This document shows, piece after piece, positions 17,481-26,222 of a DNA stretch of 64,000 nucleotides. Positions within the stretch are counted from its first letter, which is position 1, and each line of letters starts with the position of its first letter. Under the pieces are notes generated by a model. That model ran no database searches and had not been told where the DNA came from. It saw only the letters and a list, made by a program, of their open reading frames with translations. Location: contig NZ_CP046640.1 of the NCBI RefSeq assembly GCF_017751145.1, forward strand, positions 1,592,137 to 1,656,136. Reading direction: 5' to 3'. The translations under genes were made by a program, and so were the position numbers. This DNA is from Iocasia fonsfrigidae. GTDB taxonomy: Bacteria; Bacillota; Halanaerobiia; Halanaerobiales; DTU029.

Positions 17481-18285
17481 TTAGGTAATGAGGTTATATA
17501 TTGTTGGTGGGTGTCACCTAATTCTGAATGGAAACCTTTAGAAGATCTAATTAAAATAGTTTCAAAATATTTACCATTTGATTTATATGACTAATATATA
17601 CCAAAGAATGTTGTGCCTAAATTTATTTTAAATACATTAATTACTGTTCTATAGTATTAGAAGAAATATATCTTTAAAAATAATCCCTATGTGTTAGCTA
17701 CATTAGGTGAATAATCAAGTGAAGAGCCGTATGCTTAAATAGGGCAAGTACGGTTCTGTGAGGAATTGGGGTTTTGTATAAACTACGTTTACTTGACCTG
17801 TGAAATGCCTAGCGTAAAATAATGAGAAGGAAGGAAAATTTGATGAAAATTGGTCCAGCATTAACACTGAAAAAAGATTTTGATCAGGGAAAAAACGTAA
17901 GTATAAAAAAAGCAAAAAAGATATTAAATGAATCTAAGCTGATAAATAAACTTTTGGCTGAACCAAAACAAAAACCAAGGACTTTTGTTGGTCTTAGAGC
18001 ATATGAGTGGCGTTTATTAGAGCTTTCAGAAATTCCCTATACATATACATTAGACAAAGTAAAAAAATGGCTGAATATGCTTATAGAAAAATCTTATATC
18101 AAAGAAGGTTTCTCTCTAACTGGAGATAAAGATGGTCTGCTTTCCTGCCATAACTCAATGATTACCACAATTCTTATAAAGATGAATTATGATGATAAAG
18201 ATTTGATAGATGCAGGAATAAACTGGATAATAAAATATCAAAGTACTAATAGGGGAGAAGAATGTGAATGGACAGGAAAGAATCT
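17481..18285 (+). repeat. 805-bp segmental duplication, copy 1
   Basis: Matches 52861-53665 at about 96% over its full 805 bases without a net gap. It holds the last ~38 codons of the protein encoded at 52591-52974, a group II intron 3' remnant and the first ~147 codons of a toroid-like gene. Both copies lie just behind an IS91-like remnant. Confidence 0.9.
17706..17796 (+). mobile_element. Group IIC intron 3' remnant (domains V-VI)
   Basis: GTGAATAATCAAGTGAAGAG then GCCGTATGC and GTACGGTTC form domain V, followed by a domain VI-like region ending TTGAC. It is about 85% like the 3' end of the intron at 21512-23390 but degenerate in domain VI (GGGGTTTTGTATAAACTACG). Confidence 0.75.
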
Positions 18286-18472
18286 TAGTGATCTTGATTT
18301 GATTGTAGAACTAGCTAAAAAAGATTTATTTGAATTGGCTGGTTTGAAGATGGATTTAGAAGAAAAACTGAATATATCTACAGATATTATTACATATAGT
18401 GGATTAAGAAATTTTGCGAAAAAAGAAGGTTTTAAAAAGGCTGTATTGGATGAGCAGGTGATTATAATGTGA
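17843..18472 (+). CDS. Chimeric ORF: toroid-like N-terminus fused to a MntA-type nucleotidyltransferase C-terminus
   Basis: Residues 1-147 equal the N-terminus of the 297-residue protein at 53223-54116. At 18285 the sequence changes in frame to SDLDLIVELAKKDLFELAG and LEEKLNISTDIITY, the C-terminal part of a minimal nucleotidyltransferase antitoxin (the MntA partner of HepT). The GSxxxGxxxxxSDxD active-site loop is only half present, so the nucleotidyltransferase is dead. AGGAAGGA precedes ATG 17843. The fusion most likely arose by deletion, and its product, if made, has no clear role. Confidence 0.7.
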   Translation: MKIGPALTLKKDFDQGKNVSIKKAKKILNESKLINKLLAEPKQKPRTFVGLRAYEWRLLELSEIPYTYTLDKVKKWLNMLIEKSYIKEGFSLTGDKDGLLSCHNSMITTILIKMNYDDKDLIDAGINWIIKYQSTNRGEECEWTGKNLSDLDLIVELAKKDLFELAGLKMDLEEKLNISTDIITYSGLRNFAKKEGFKKAVLDEQVIIM

Positions 18473-18559
18473 AGCAAAAGGAGAGAGATCTAAAGTAACT
18501 TGAGGTTACCTGAGGTAGAAAGTGAAATTAAAAGAATTTATAATGATATTTTGCAATAA
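18470..18559 (+). pseudogene. HepT (HEPN toxin) remnant
   Basis: GTG at 18470 overlaps the upstream stop and gives VKQKERDLK then a stop. After a gap, LPEVESEIKRIYNDILQ ends at 18559. These look like the first and last residues of a HepT-type HEPN ribonuclease, the usual partner of MntA, with about 110 central codons deleted, including the RxxxxH catalytic motif. Confidence 0.5.
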
Positions 18560-18599
18560 CTATTTACACAAATTTAATTACACTCCTTATATTAACGAA

Positions 18600-18645
18600 A
18601 AAAGCCATGATTATTATAATTTTATCATGGCTTTTCTTTAACTAT
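18600..18645 (+). terminator. Hairpin terminator, member of a three-copy terminator family
   Basis: AAAAAAGCCATGATTATTAT with ATCATGGCTTTTCTTT. The stem AAAGCCATGAT/ATCATGGCTTT works in both directions. Near-identical hairpins stand at 38645-38690 and 55545-55582. The ~190 bases behind it are a decayed copy of the XRE-gene 3' end found at 55583-55800. Confidence 0.75.
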
Positions 18646-18876
18646 TCTTATTATCAGAATGAATTTTTCTATTTCCTTAGTATTAAGACTTTTCGTTTTT
18701 TAAACTAAATGCAGTAAATCTTCTCGTTCGCACTAAACAGGATAGTAAATTTTCCAGTTTAGAATCATTCTGGGTTAATTTTCTGAGTTTTGTTTAGCAA
18801 ATGATTTTGCTCTTTCCCAAAAAACAGGTATTCTAGAGAGATAGGTGGTTTAAAGGAATTATTTAGTTATCTTGAG

Positions 18877-19889
18877 TTGATAACATTTTTAAATCCTAAT
18901 GAGTATAAACACCCCTATATTGCTTTTATTTCCCGGCCCACCTGGATCTGGGGGGCCGAAATGGGTGTTAATCAATATGGGCTTGCCATTGGCAATGAAG
19001 CGATTTTTTCCAGAGAAAGGGTTCCAGAAGATGGTCTATTGGGTATGGATATTTTAAGGTTGGCCTTACATAACTGTCAGAAGGCAATAGAGGCAGTAGA
19101 TTTCATTACCAGGTTAATTGAGCTGGTTTTAAAAGCAGCCTAAAATATTTTAACTCTTTTCTAGTTAAGGATTTTACAGAGGCTTATATCATTGAAACAT
19201 CTGCCAAGAAATGGGCTGTCAGGAAGGTAAAAAGTAAAGCGGCTATCTCCAATAAATATAGTATTGAGAATGATTATACTTCAACTAATCTGAAAAATAC
19301 TGATATCAATTTCAGAAAGGAATATGAAAATAAAATTATGTCATTTTTTAGTAAAGGGGCACAGAGAAAAGATTATGTACTGGCCCAATTGGAAAGTCAG
19401 GACCTGGACTTGTTTAGTTTAATAGAGTTATTAAGAAGTCATAATGGTCAAGGCACGATTAAGAGAGGAATGAAGTCAGTTTGTATGCACCCGGGATTAA
19501 TAATAAAATCAGAGACCACCTCATCTTTAATAGTTGATTATCTAGATGATAAATTTTTTATCTGGTTTACAGGTGCACCTAATCCCTGTGTCTCTTTGTA
19601 TAAACCTTTTGCCTTTACTTTACAAAATGCTAATCAAAAATATCTTCAAGATCTCGATACGGCAATTAGATTTAATCATAAGTGGAGGGTGTTTTCTCAA
19701 AAAATGATAGGCAATTATAATTGGTTTATTAATAATGTTAAAAAAGAACGGGATGAAATTGAGCAGGAATTTATTTTGCAGATTGATAAGGTAATTGATA
19801 ATAAAAATGATAAGGAATTAAGTAAGCTTATTCTTGAATTAACAAACAGAGCGGAGGAATTCAGGGAGAAATATGTTTTGTGTAAATAA
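18877..19889 (+). pseudogene. Peptidase C69/secernin-like protein, truncated and internally deleted
   Basis: 18877-19143 encodes NEYKHPYIAFISRPTWIWGAEMGVNQ and GLAIGNEAIFS, characteristic of dipeptidase/secernin (Ntn-hydrolase) proteins, then a stop. The frame that resumes at about 19168 gives DFTEAYIIETSAKKWAVRKV and continues to 19889 with FIWFTGAPNPCVSLYKPF. The N-terminal nucleophile cysteine region and about 20 codons in the centre are missing. It is cut on the right by the recombinase fragment. Confidence 0.7.
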
Positions 19890-20441
19890 GAAATTGGGAT
19901 TAAGGTACTATAGTCTAAATGAAATAAAAAAGGTTATTCAAATAACTCAGAATTTAAAACATAAAACAATATTGGTATTTATTTATTCTTCAGGTTTAAG
20001 GGTAAGTGAAGTAGTTAAAATTAAGATGAATCATATTGATATTGAAAGGAAAATGTTAAGAGTCCCTCAAGGTAAAGGTAAAAAAGATAGATATACAATT
20101 TTATCTGATACTGCTCTTTTGTATCTTCGAGCATATAGATCAAAATATAAAATTTATGAATGGTTATTTCCAGGACGGGGAGAAAAACATTTAAGCGTAA
20201 GGTCTGTTCAAAAAATTTTTAAAAAAGCAGTTAGTAAAGGAATATAAAAAAAGATGTATCTGTTCATTCATTACGCCACTCATTTGTAACACATCTTTTA
20301 GAAAACGGTACTGATATCAGGTATATCCAAGAGTTTTTAGGTCATAAAAGTACTAAAACTACAGAAATATATACCCATGTAAGTAAAACACAATATAAAA
20401 AGATTAAAAGCCCATTAGACCAACTACTAAAAAATCAGTGA
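19890..20441 (+). pseudogene. Tyrosine recombinase catalytic-domain fragment, frameshifted
   Basis: Has box I SSGLRVSEVVKIKM, a lysine hairpin GKGKKDRYT, then a frame change at about 20245 in an A-rich run, then [14 protein letters not shown] and [13 protein letters not shown] with the catalytic tyrosine, ending [12 protein letters not shown]. The N-terminal DNA-binding half is absent. It resembles the recombinase at 3739-4587 but is a distinct lineage. The spacing between boxes leaves no room for the integron-integrase patch. Confidence 0.8.
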
Positions 20442-20480
20442 AAATATAATGCGTTATTAAGCAAGAGTAAGACTTTATTA

Positions 20481-20510
20481 TTGACAAATATATAAAAGTT
20501 GTAATACAAT
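20481..20510 (+). promoter_or_regulatory. Strong sigma-A type promoter upstream of a cassette
   Basis: TTGACA (20481-20486), 18-base spacer, TACAAT (20505-20510). It lies between the recombinase remnant and the first core site of this array segment (GTTATGC at 20586), so it would drive the GNAT cassette and perhaps further cassettes, in the manner of an integron Pc. Confidence 0.6.
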
Positions 20511-20642
20511 TTATATAAATTAGTAAAATATTGCAATAAGACACTTCAGCCAAAGGATATCTTCACGAAATACGTAAAGATAGTAGTTATGCGCAATAAC
20601 TCCAAGTGGGTTTAATAAGTAAAAAATAAAGTAGGTGAGCTT

Positions 20643-21431
20643 ATGATAAGAAAATGTAATAACAGTAATTATCAGAAGATAATTAACTTAATAAGTAGAG
20701 AACCAGCTTTTAATCTTTTTATAATAGCAGATATCGAAAGATATGGGGTATCAACAGATTTTATTGATTTATGGGGAGATTTTTATAATAATAAACTAAA
20801 TGCTGTCTTACTCAGATATCATGCTAATTACGTTATTTATAGTAACATTGAAAATTATGATATTAATGGTTTTATAGATATAATGGAAAGTCAAAAAGAA
20901 TTTAAGGTACTTTCGGGAAAAAAAGAAATAATAGATGTTTATAAAAATAGAATAAATTTTAGTAAAACAAGAGATACATATTTTTTAAAATTGGAGGAAC
21001 GAAATTTTAATTATAGTTTTATTAAGAAGAATACTGTTAAAATTGAAAAAGCAACCGCAGATGACGCACAAGATTTGTTTGAATTAAGTAAAAAGATAAA
21101 AGAATTTGAGATACCCAATTCAGTAGAAGATATTAGAAAAAGATTAGAAGATAAGTTTGGGAGAACCTATGTAATTAGAAAAGATAATAAAATAATTTCT
21201 GCAGCATCAACAACAGCAGAGTGTTCTTTTTCAGCAATGATCGGAGGAGTTATGACAGACCCTAGTTTTAGAAAGAAGGGATATGCTTCAATTTGTATAA
21301 CTGAGCTTTGTAAAGAGTTATTAGATGAAAATAAGACAGCGTGTCTATTTTATGATAATCCTACTGCGGGTTCTATATATAGAAAAATAGGCTTTAAAGA
21401 TATTGGTTCTTGGGATATGTGTGTAAGGTAG
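20643..21431 (+). CDS. GNAT family N-acetyltransferase, two-part (cassette gene)
   Basis: 262 residues. The N-terminal ~120 residues (AFNLFIIADIERYG ... VLLRYHANYVIY) resemble the extra domain found ahead of some GNATs. The C-terminal GNAT domain has GGVMTDPSFRKKGYASICI (acetyl-CoA loop R-K-x-G-x-A) and CLFYDNPTAGSIYRKIGF. AGGTGA lies 5 bases before the ATG. The cassette start GTTATGCGC (20586) matches its R'' over 9 bases. Confidence 0.85.
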   Translation: MIRKCNNSNYQKIINLISREPAFNLFIIADIERYGVSTDFIDLWGDFYNNKLNAVLLRYHANYVIYSNIENYDINGFIDIMESQKEFKVLSGKKEIIDVYKNRINFSKTRDTYFLKLEERNFNYSFIKKNTVKIEKATADDAQDLFELSKKIKEFEIPNSVEDIRKRLEDKFGRTYVIRKDNKIISAASTTAECSFSAMIGGVMTDPSFRKKGYASICITELCKELLDENKTACLFYDNPTAGSIYRKIGFKDIGSWDMCVR

Positions 21432-21511
21432 AGAGTTACTGCGCATAACAATATATTGCCGGTTCCATTCCTGACGTCATTTCACCCAAATTCCTTCATC
21501 AAGGGCAGCCG

Positions 21512-23390
21512 GTGCGCCAAGAAAAGAGCATATCATATAGTAGGTGGGATTCCTACTGAGGAAGGTTTAGCAAACCACTCATAGCGAGTTTTGGACATTT
21601 AATGGGTAACCATAGATGTTAAGCGTAAACAGTTAGGTAGTAGGCGGTAAGCATTTAGCTGAAGGGATTGAGCCTCGAAATCTTGGAGATTGGGAAAGGC
21701 CGATGCTGTCGACTGAGCAGAAGGCAACATTATAGTATTCGATAAGCGAGAATACAATAACACCCCGGGGTCGGAGACCTCCGCATGCTATACATAGATA
21801 TGATATTGTTAACTTGGGAGGCCCTGTAATTTCTACGCAGAGAGATAGGATGTAACCAAGCGATAACAAAGTAAGGACATCTAATATTACAGGGAGTCGG
21901 ATAATCGCATAGTACCGAGGAAGCAGAGTAATGCCTGTGGATGGGAAGGAGATTACACAAGATTAATCTTAAAAGGGAAACATATTCTATACACAGAGAT
22001 AGGTGAAAATGTGGAAACGAAACTTGCAAGAATAGCTGAAGTAGCTAGAAATAGACCTAATGAAAGATTTACATCACTAATACATCTAATTAATTATGAA
22101 TTGATAGTCAAATGTCATCATGAACTAGCTGGAAACAAAGCAGCTGGAGTAGATGAAGTAACAAAAGCGGAGTATGGAAAGAATCTTCCAGGGAATGTTA
22201 AGAGCTTAATAGCTAGAATGAAAAGATGGGCATATAGGCCATTACCTGCGAAAAGGGTATATATTCCAAAAGAAAATGGGAAGAAGAGACCGCTAGGGAT
22301 TCCAGCATACGAAGACAAACTAGTTCAAAAGGCACTATCAAAGATTCTAAATGCGATATATGAAGAAGACTTTCTTGAATGTTCATTTGGTTTTCGTCCA
22401 GGAAGAAACTGTCATGATGCCTTGAGAATATTAGGAAGAATAGTTAACAGAGATGATATTAACTATGTAGTTGATACAGATATTAAAGGATTCTTTGATA
22501 ATGTAGACCACGGGTGGATGATGAAATTCATTGACCATCGAATTAAAGATCCTAATATACAACGACTCATATCGAGACTTCTTCGGGCTGGAGTCATGGA
22601 GGCAGGAATAAAATATGACACTCCACAAGGAACACCGCAAGGTGGAGTCTGTTCTCCAATTATGGCGAATTTATATCTACATCATGTTGTTGACCTATGG
22701 TTTAATAAAACAATGCGTAAAGAGTTAAAGGGTAAAGCTTACATGGTGAGATACGCAGATGATATAATATTTTGCCTACAGTATAAAGAAGATGTAAAAT
22801 ACTTCTATAAAGCAATGAAAGAAAGAATATCCAAATTCGGTTTAGAGTTATCAGAAGAGAAAACTAAGATAGTAAATGTATCTGCTGATGATGACAATGA
22901 CACATTTGATTTTCTTGGATTTACCCATTATATGGGTAAATGTAAGGATGGAATCAAACGACTAAAGAGAAAGACAAGTAATAAGCGATATCATCGTAGT
23001 ATAATGAGATGTAAATCCTGGCTAAAATATAATAGAACTCTTCCAGTAAAAGAACTTATGAGGAAGTTAAACAGAAAACTAACAGGAACATACAACTATT
23101 ATGCAGTATCAGATAACAGCAAAAGTATTGATAGCCTGTATGATGAGGTTCAAAAGCTAGTTTATAAATGGTTAAACAGACGCAGTCAAAAGAAAAGCTT
23201 TGACTGGGAGAAGTTCGAAATATTCTTGGAGAAATATCCTATTGTCAAGCCAAGAATAAAAGTAAATTTATATAGATTAGGTGCTGGTGCTAGTTATGTT
23301 AGGTGAATAATCGAGTGAAGAGCCGTATGCCTAAATAGGGCACGTACGGTTCTGTGAGGAGTTGGGGTTGTAAAGCCCCGCTTACTCGAC
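21512..23390 (+). mobile_element. Group IIC (attC-targeting) intron, full length, 1879 bp
   Basis: Starts GTGCGCCAAGAAAAG (5' GTGYG consensus) and ends CTTACTCGAC (3' AY). Domain V at about 23317-23352 (GAGCCGTATGC / GCACGTACGGTTC), and domain VI is TTGGGGTTGTAAAGCCCCG. It encodes an intact reverse transcriptase without an endonuclease domain. It is inserted between G and C in the loop of an attC hairpin. A copy of identical length lies at 45800. Confidence 0.93.
22011..23306 (+). CDS. Group II intron reverse transcriptase/maturase (class C)
   Basis: 431 residues. RT domains include GIPAYEDKLVQKAL, SFGFRPGRNCHDAL, DTDIKGFFDNVDH, QGTPQGGVCSP and the catalytic YADD at 248-251, then LGFTHYMG and a maturase domain (GTYNYYAVSDN). 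It ends PRIKVNLYRLGAG with no HNH endonuclease, as in class C introns that use single-stranded or hairpin targets. It starts at GTG behind AGGTGA. It supports splicing and retrohoming. Confidence 0.93.
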   Translation: METKLARIAEVARNRPNERFTSLIHLINYELIVKCHHELAGNKAAGVDEVTKAEYGKNLPGNVKSLIARMKRWAYRPLPAKRVYIPKENGKKRPLGIPAYEDKLVQKALSKILNAIYEEDFLECSFGFRPGRNCHDALRILGRIVNRDDINYVVDTDIKGFFDNVDHGWMMKFIDHRIKDPNIQRLISRLLRAGVMEAGIKYDTPQGTPQGGVCSPIMANLYLHHVVDLWFNKTMRKELKGKAYMVRYADDIIFCLQYKEDVKYFYKAMKERISKFGLELSEEKTKIVNVSADDDNDTFDFLGFTHYMGKCKDGIKRLKRKTSNKRYHRSIMRCKSWLKYNRTLPVKELMRKLNRKLTGTYNYYAVSDNSKSIDSLYDEVQKLVYKWLNRRSQKKSFDWEKFEIFLEKYPIVKPRIKVNLYRLGAGASYVR

Positions 23391-23467
23391 CCCTAAGGTT
23401 CAGGAACTTCGGCAATACGGTTACGTTAGGTGAAAGTGTGTACTAGTTATAGATTTGGAGGGGGTAT

Positions 23468-23992
23468 ATGCATATGGAACTTAGAGCTTGTAATATTGAA
23501 GATTTAGACGATTTACGTGAGTTATCTATTAGAACTTACAGCGAGACATTTGGTGCTATGAATACCGAAGCTAATATGAAAGAGTATTTAGATAGGGTTT
23601 TTAATAGAGATGTATTGAGTGAAGAACTGATGAATGGTGATTCGAAGTTTTTCTTCCTGTATATTGACAATAAATTAGCTGGATACTTGAAGTTGAATGA
23701 ATATATGGCACAGACAGATATAAATGATTCAGAATCGATTGAGCTTGAAAGAATATATGTCAAGAAGGAGTTTCAGGGAAGTGGTTGTGGAAGTTTCTTG
23801 ATTGAGAAGGCTATAGACTTGGCCCTAGAGAGTAGAAAGAAGTATATATGGTTAGGTGTTTGGGAGAACAATGCAAAAGCATTAGGTTTTTATAAGAGGA
23901 ATGGATTTTATCAGTTTGGTCAGCATTCATTTGTAATGGGAGATGATGAACAGACAGATTATGTTTTACGTAAGGATTTATTATTTCAGTAA
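23468..23992 (+). CDS. GNAT family N-acetyltransferase (cassette gene)
   Basis: 174 residues, a PaiA/RimI-like acetyltransferase: LERIYVKKEFQGSGCGSFLIE (acetyl-CoA loop) and YIWLGVWENNAKALGFYKRNGF. The signature LGVWExNxxAxxFYxKxGF is typical of polyamine-type GNATs, but the substrate is unproven. GGAGGGG precedes ATG 23468. A second ATG at 23474 is possible. The cassette ends TTCACCTAAC, complementary over 10 bases to its start GTTAGGTGAA. Confidence 0.88.
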   Translation: MHMELRACNIEDLDDLRELSIRTYSETFGAMNTEANMKEYLDRVFNRDVLSEELMNGDSKFFFLYIDNKLAGYLKLNEYMAQTDINDSESIELERIYVKKEFQGSGCGSFLIEKAIDLALESRKKYIWLGVWENNAKALGFYKRNGFYQFGQHSFVMGDDEQTDYVLRKDLLFQ

Positions 23993-24069
23993 ATATATAG
24001 ATTAGAAGCAAGATAAAGAAGGCATCACGGCGAAGTCTAAGTGGACCTTATGCTTCCGTACACACCTTC

Positions 24070-24181
24070 ACCTAACAAAATATTGCCGACTCCATTCCTG
24101 GCGTCATTTCGTCCAAATCCATCAAACCAAGATAGGAGCTATCTAAGGTCTGATGGACTTCGGCAATACGATACGTTATGC
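24070..24181 (+). repeat. attC recombination site, type 1
   Basis: ACCTAAC (24070-24076) to GTTATGC (24175-24181). Arms CCATCAAACCAAGATAGG and CTATCTAAGGTCTGATGG. Nearly the same sequence as the site at 4705. Confidence 0.9.
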
Positions 24182-24220
24182 AAAATATGCCGTAGATTGT
24201 ATTAAATGGAGGTCAAAAAT

Positions 24221-24685
24221 ATGTCGCGAGCATCAGCAATTATATTAAAAGATAATAAAGTTGCACTCATTGAAAGAAGAAATGGTATACATGAACATTT
24301 ATATTACATATATCCTGGTGGAGGAGTAGAAAAAGGAGAAACTATTGAGGAAGCTACAATCAGAGAAGTTGAAGAAGAAACAGGTTTAGTCGTAACTATC
24401 GAAAAACTTATAGCAGAAGTAATATTTAGAGAAAATGTTCAATATTATTATTTGACTAAAATTATTGGAGGCAAGTTTGGTGAAGGAAATGGACCAGAAA
24501 TGAGAGGATTATATGATGAATCTCATGGTACATATAATGCAATTTGGATGTGTGTTGAAGATCTTCTAAAAAACCCAGTATATCCTGAATGTGTTAGTAG
24601 AATAATAGTTGATTCTTTCAAAAAAGGTTGGCCAAAAGAAATAAAAAAAAATAAAGATAATGATAAAATAGCAAGAAGTAATTAA
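24221..24685 (+). CDS. Nudix hydrolase (cassette gene)
   Basis: 154 residues with a full Nudix box (GGGVEKGETIEEATIREVEE plus ETG, residues ~35-57), including the metal-binding REVEEE helix. Such enzymes cleave nucleoside diphosphates linked to another group. The substrate is not readable. ATG 24221 is preceded by GGAGGT at 7 bases. An in-frame ATG at 24206 lies ahead of that site and is rejected. The gene shares its cassette with the ASCH gene. Confidence 0.9.
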   Translation: MSRASAIILKDNKVALIERRNGIHEHLYYIYPGGGVEKGETIEEATIREVEEETGLVVTIEKLIAEVIFRENVQYYYLTKIIGGKFGEGNGPEMRGLYDESHGTYNAIWMCVEDLLKNPVYPECVSRIIVDSFKKGWPKEIKKNKDNDKIARSN

Positions 24686-24697
24686 AGGGTGATAAAA

Positions 24698-24982
24698 ATG
24701 GAACATAATATGAAATTATTTGAGGAACCATTTGAACTAATAGCACAAAGAAAAAAAGTTATTGAAATTAGGTTAAATGATACAAAAAGACAAAAAGTAA
24801 AAATTGGAGACTATATTACTTTTTTGAAATTACCAGAATGTGAAGAAACTATAAAAGTCAGAGTTGTTGGACTGCTTCATTATCAGTCCTTTGAAAAGTT
24901 ATATAAAGATATACCATTTATTCTTTTTGGAAGAGAGGAAAAATCTTTGGAATGGATGATAAAAGGAACATATGATATATAG
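24698..24982 (+). CDS. ASCH (PUA-like) domain protein (cassette gene)
   Basis: 94 residues: LFEEPFELIAQRKKVIEIRL, KVKIGDYITFLKL and a C-terminal LFGREEKSLEWMIKGTYDI. This is the compact ASCH fold, which binds RNA or modified nucleosides in characterised members. It follows the Nudix gene by 12 bases, with AAAGGGTGA overlapping the Nudix stop. Pairing with a Nudix enzyme suggests a shared nucleotide-related role (inference). Confidence 0.8.
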   Translation: MEHNMKLFEEPFELIAQRKKVIEIRLNDTKRQKVKIGDYITFLKLPECEETIKVRVVGLLHYQSFEKLYKDIPFILFGREEKSLEWMIKGTYDI

Positions 24983-25064
24983 TAAAGAAAAAGAAAATAG
25001 ATATGGGGCATTAGGAATAAGAATAGAATTAATCGAGTGATACTACGTGGGGACGGCATACTTC

Positions 25065-25174
25065 GCATAACAGCAAGGTTTCCGATTTCGCTCCTACGTC
25101 GCTGCATCCAAATTCATTCGGTAAGGGCAGCCGCCCTAAACCTCATGAACTTCGGCAATACGGATACGTTATGG
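25065..25174 (+). repeat. attC recombination site, type 1, with intact intron target
   Basis: GCATAAC (25065-25071) to GTTATGG (25168-25174). The apex AAGGGCAGCCGCCCTAAA is the uninterrupted form of the sequence that carries introns at 21512 and 45800. Confidence 0.92.
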
Positions 25175-25239
25175 GAAATTCTATTTTAGAAGATTGTGAA
25201 AGTATAATAATATTAGATGAATAAACTAGGAGGTAAATC

Positions 25240-25959
25240 ATGAAACGATATAACATATTAACATTAGAATTTAAAATGGGAGAGGATATAAATGAAGTAC
25301 ATCCATTATTAATACAAGAAGGAGAAGAGTTGATTTTGTGTGATGCAGGTTATCCTAATCAAATAACACAGATTGAGTCAGAATTAAATAGATTTGGATT
25401 TGGTATAAATGATTTGACAAAAGTATTCATTTCACATCATGACCACGATCATATAGGCTCATTGGAGTCATTGAAAAAGAGAAATCCTTCTATAAAAGTG
25501 ATATCATCAAAAATTGAAAAACCATTTATTGATGGTAGTGAAAAATCGCTGAGATTAATTCAAGCAGAAGAATATAATAAAACATTGAGTAAAGAAAAAA
25601 GAGAGTTTGGAGAGCAGTTTGTTAATTACCTTGCGACTATCAACACAGTAAGTGTAGATATAACTGTAAAAGAAGATGATTATATAGCTAATGGAGTAAA
25701 GATTATTTCTACTCCAGGTCATACTCCAGGACATTTATCAATATTGTTAGAAGAAGAATCAGTTCTATTTGTTGGTGACGCGTTAGCTTATGAAAATAAT
25801 CGATTTATTATAGCTAACCCTGAATTTACGTTAGATATTGATGAATGTATGAATAGTATAAGGAAGATAAAAAACATGAAAATTCAAAAAATGATTTGCT
25901 ATCATGGCGGTTTAGTAGAATCAGATATTTCAGACTCATTAAGTAAGTTACTAAAATAG
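25240..25959 (+). CDS. Metallo-beta-lactamase-fold hydrolase (cassette gene)
   Basis: 239 residues with the zinc-binding ISHHDHDHIGS motif, a later STPGHTPGHLS histidine, the bridging Asp in LFVGDALAY and a final His in MICYHGG. This set marks the general MBL hydrolase family (glyoxalase II/lactonase-like) rather than a class B beta-lactamase. The product is cytosolic, with no signal peptide. AGGAGGT precedes the ATG. The cassette start GTTATGGGAA matches its R'' over 10 bases. Confidence 0.88.
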   Translation: MKRYNILTLEFKMGEDINEVHPLLIQEGEELILCDAGYPNQITQIESELNRFGFGINDLTKVFISHHDHDHIGSLESLKKRNPSIKVISSKIEKPFIDGSEKSLRLIQAEEYNKTLSKEKREFGEQFVNYLATINTVSVDITVKEDDYIANGVKIISTPGHTPGHLSILLEEESVLFVGDALAYENNRFIIANPEFTLDIDECMNSIRKIKNMKIQKMICYHGGLVESDISDSLSKLLK

Positions 25960-25965
25960 AACTTC

Positions 25966-26129
25966 CCATAACAGAGTGTTCCCGTGGACGGCTAAAGATC
26001 AGCCTACCCAGGGGACATGCCTTCTGGTTACGATGTTTGCAGGTGTTACTGATGATTCAAACCGGAAGTAAATATTATCGTACCAGGCCTAGCGGCACAG
26101 GCACGTCGGGAACACTCGGGACGTTATGT
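25966..26129 (+). repeat. attC recombination site, type 3
   Basis: CCATAAC (25966-25972) then AGAGTGTTCCCGTGGACGG. The right side is CACGTCGGGAACACTCGGGAC, ending GTTATGT (26123-26129). Outer arms GAGTGTTCCCG and CGGGAACACTC pair, with a long variable inner stem. Confidence 0.85.
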
Positions 26130-26185
26130 GAAATAAGCTGCAGTTGAAATAAGAAAATAGTAATACGAGGGTGTATATCAAAAAA

Positions 26186-26222
26186 GCAGGCACCTCCTCG
26201 GACCTCCTACTTTTTTGATTTA
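26186..26222 (+). promoter_or_regulatory. Hairpin upstream of the nucleotidyltransferase gene
   Basis: AAAAAAGCAGG ... CCTACTTTTTTG enclosing CACCTCCTCGGACCTC. It could act as a terminator for upstream cassettes. The internal CTCCTCGGACCTCC is repeated on the other side of the gene at 27103-27116. Confidence 0.5.

Larger units (their letters stand above)
21443..23431 (+). repeat. attC site, type 1, interrupted by a group IIC intron
   Basis: Left part 21443-21511 (GCATAAC ... AAGGGCAGCCG) and right part 23391-23431 (CCCTAAGGTTCAGG ... GTTAGGT). Joined, they give a normal site with apex GGGCAGCCG-CCCT, exactly as in the uninterrupted site at 25065-25174. Confidence 0.9.

Noticed and set aside
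19890-20441. Second recombinase as a decayed IntI
   Set aside because: The same patch is missing (FPGRGEKHLSVRSVQK leads directly into the HSLRH region), so it fits Xer-like recombinases better. Only the nearby promoter and core site keep the idea alive.
21730-22029. Minus-strand open frame inside the intron (also at 46018-46317)
   Set aside because: It overlies the folded domain I-III region of the ribozyme, has no ribosome site, and is conserved only because the intron copies are recent.
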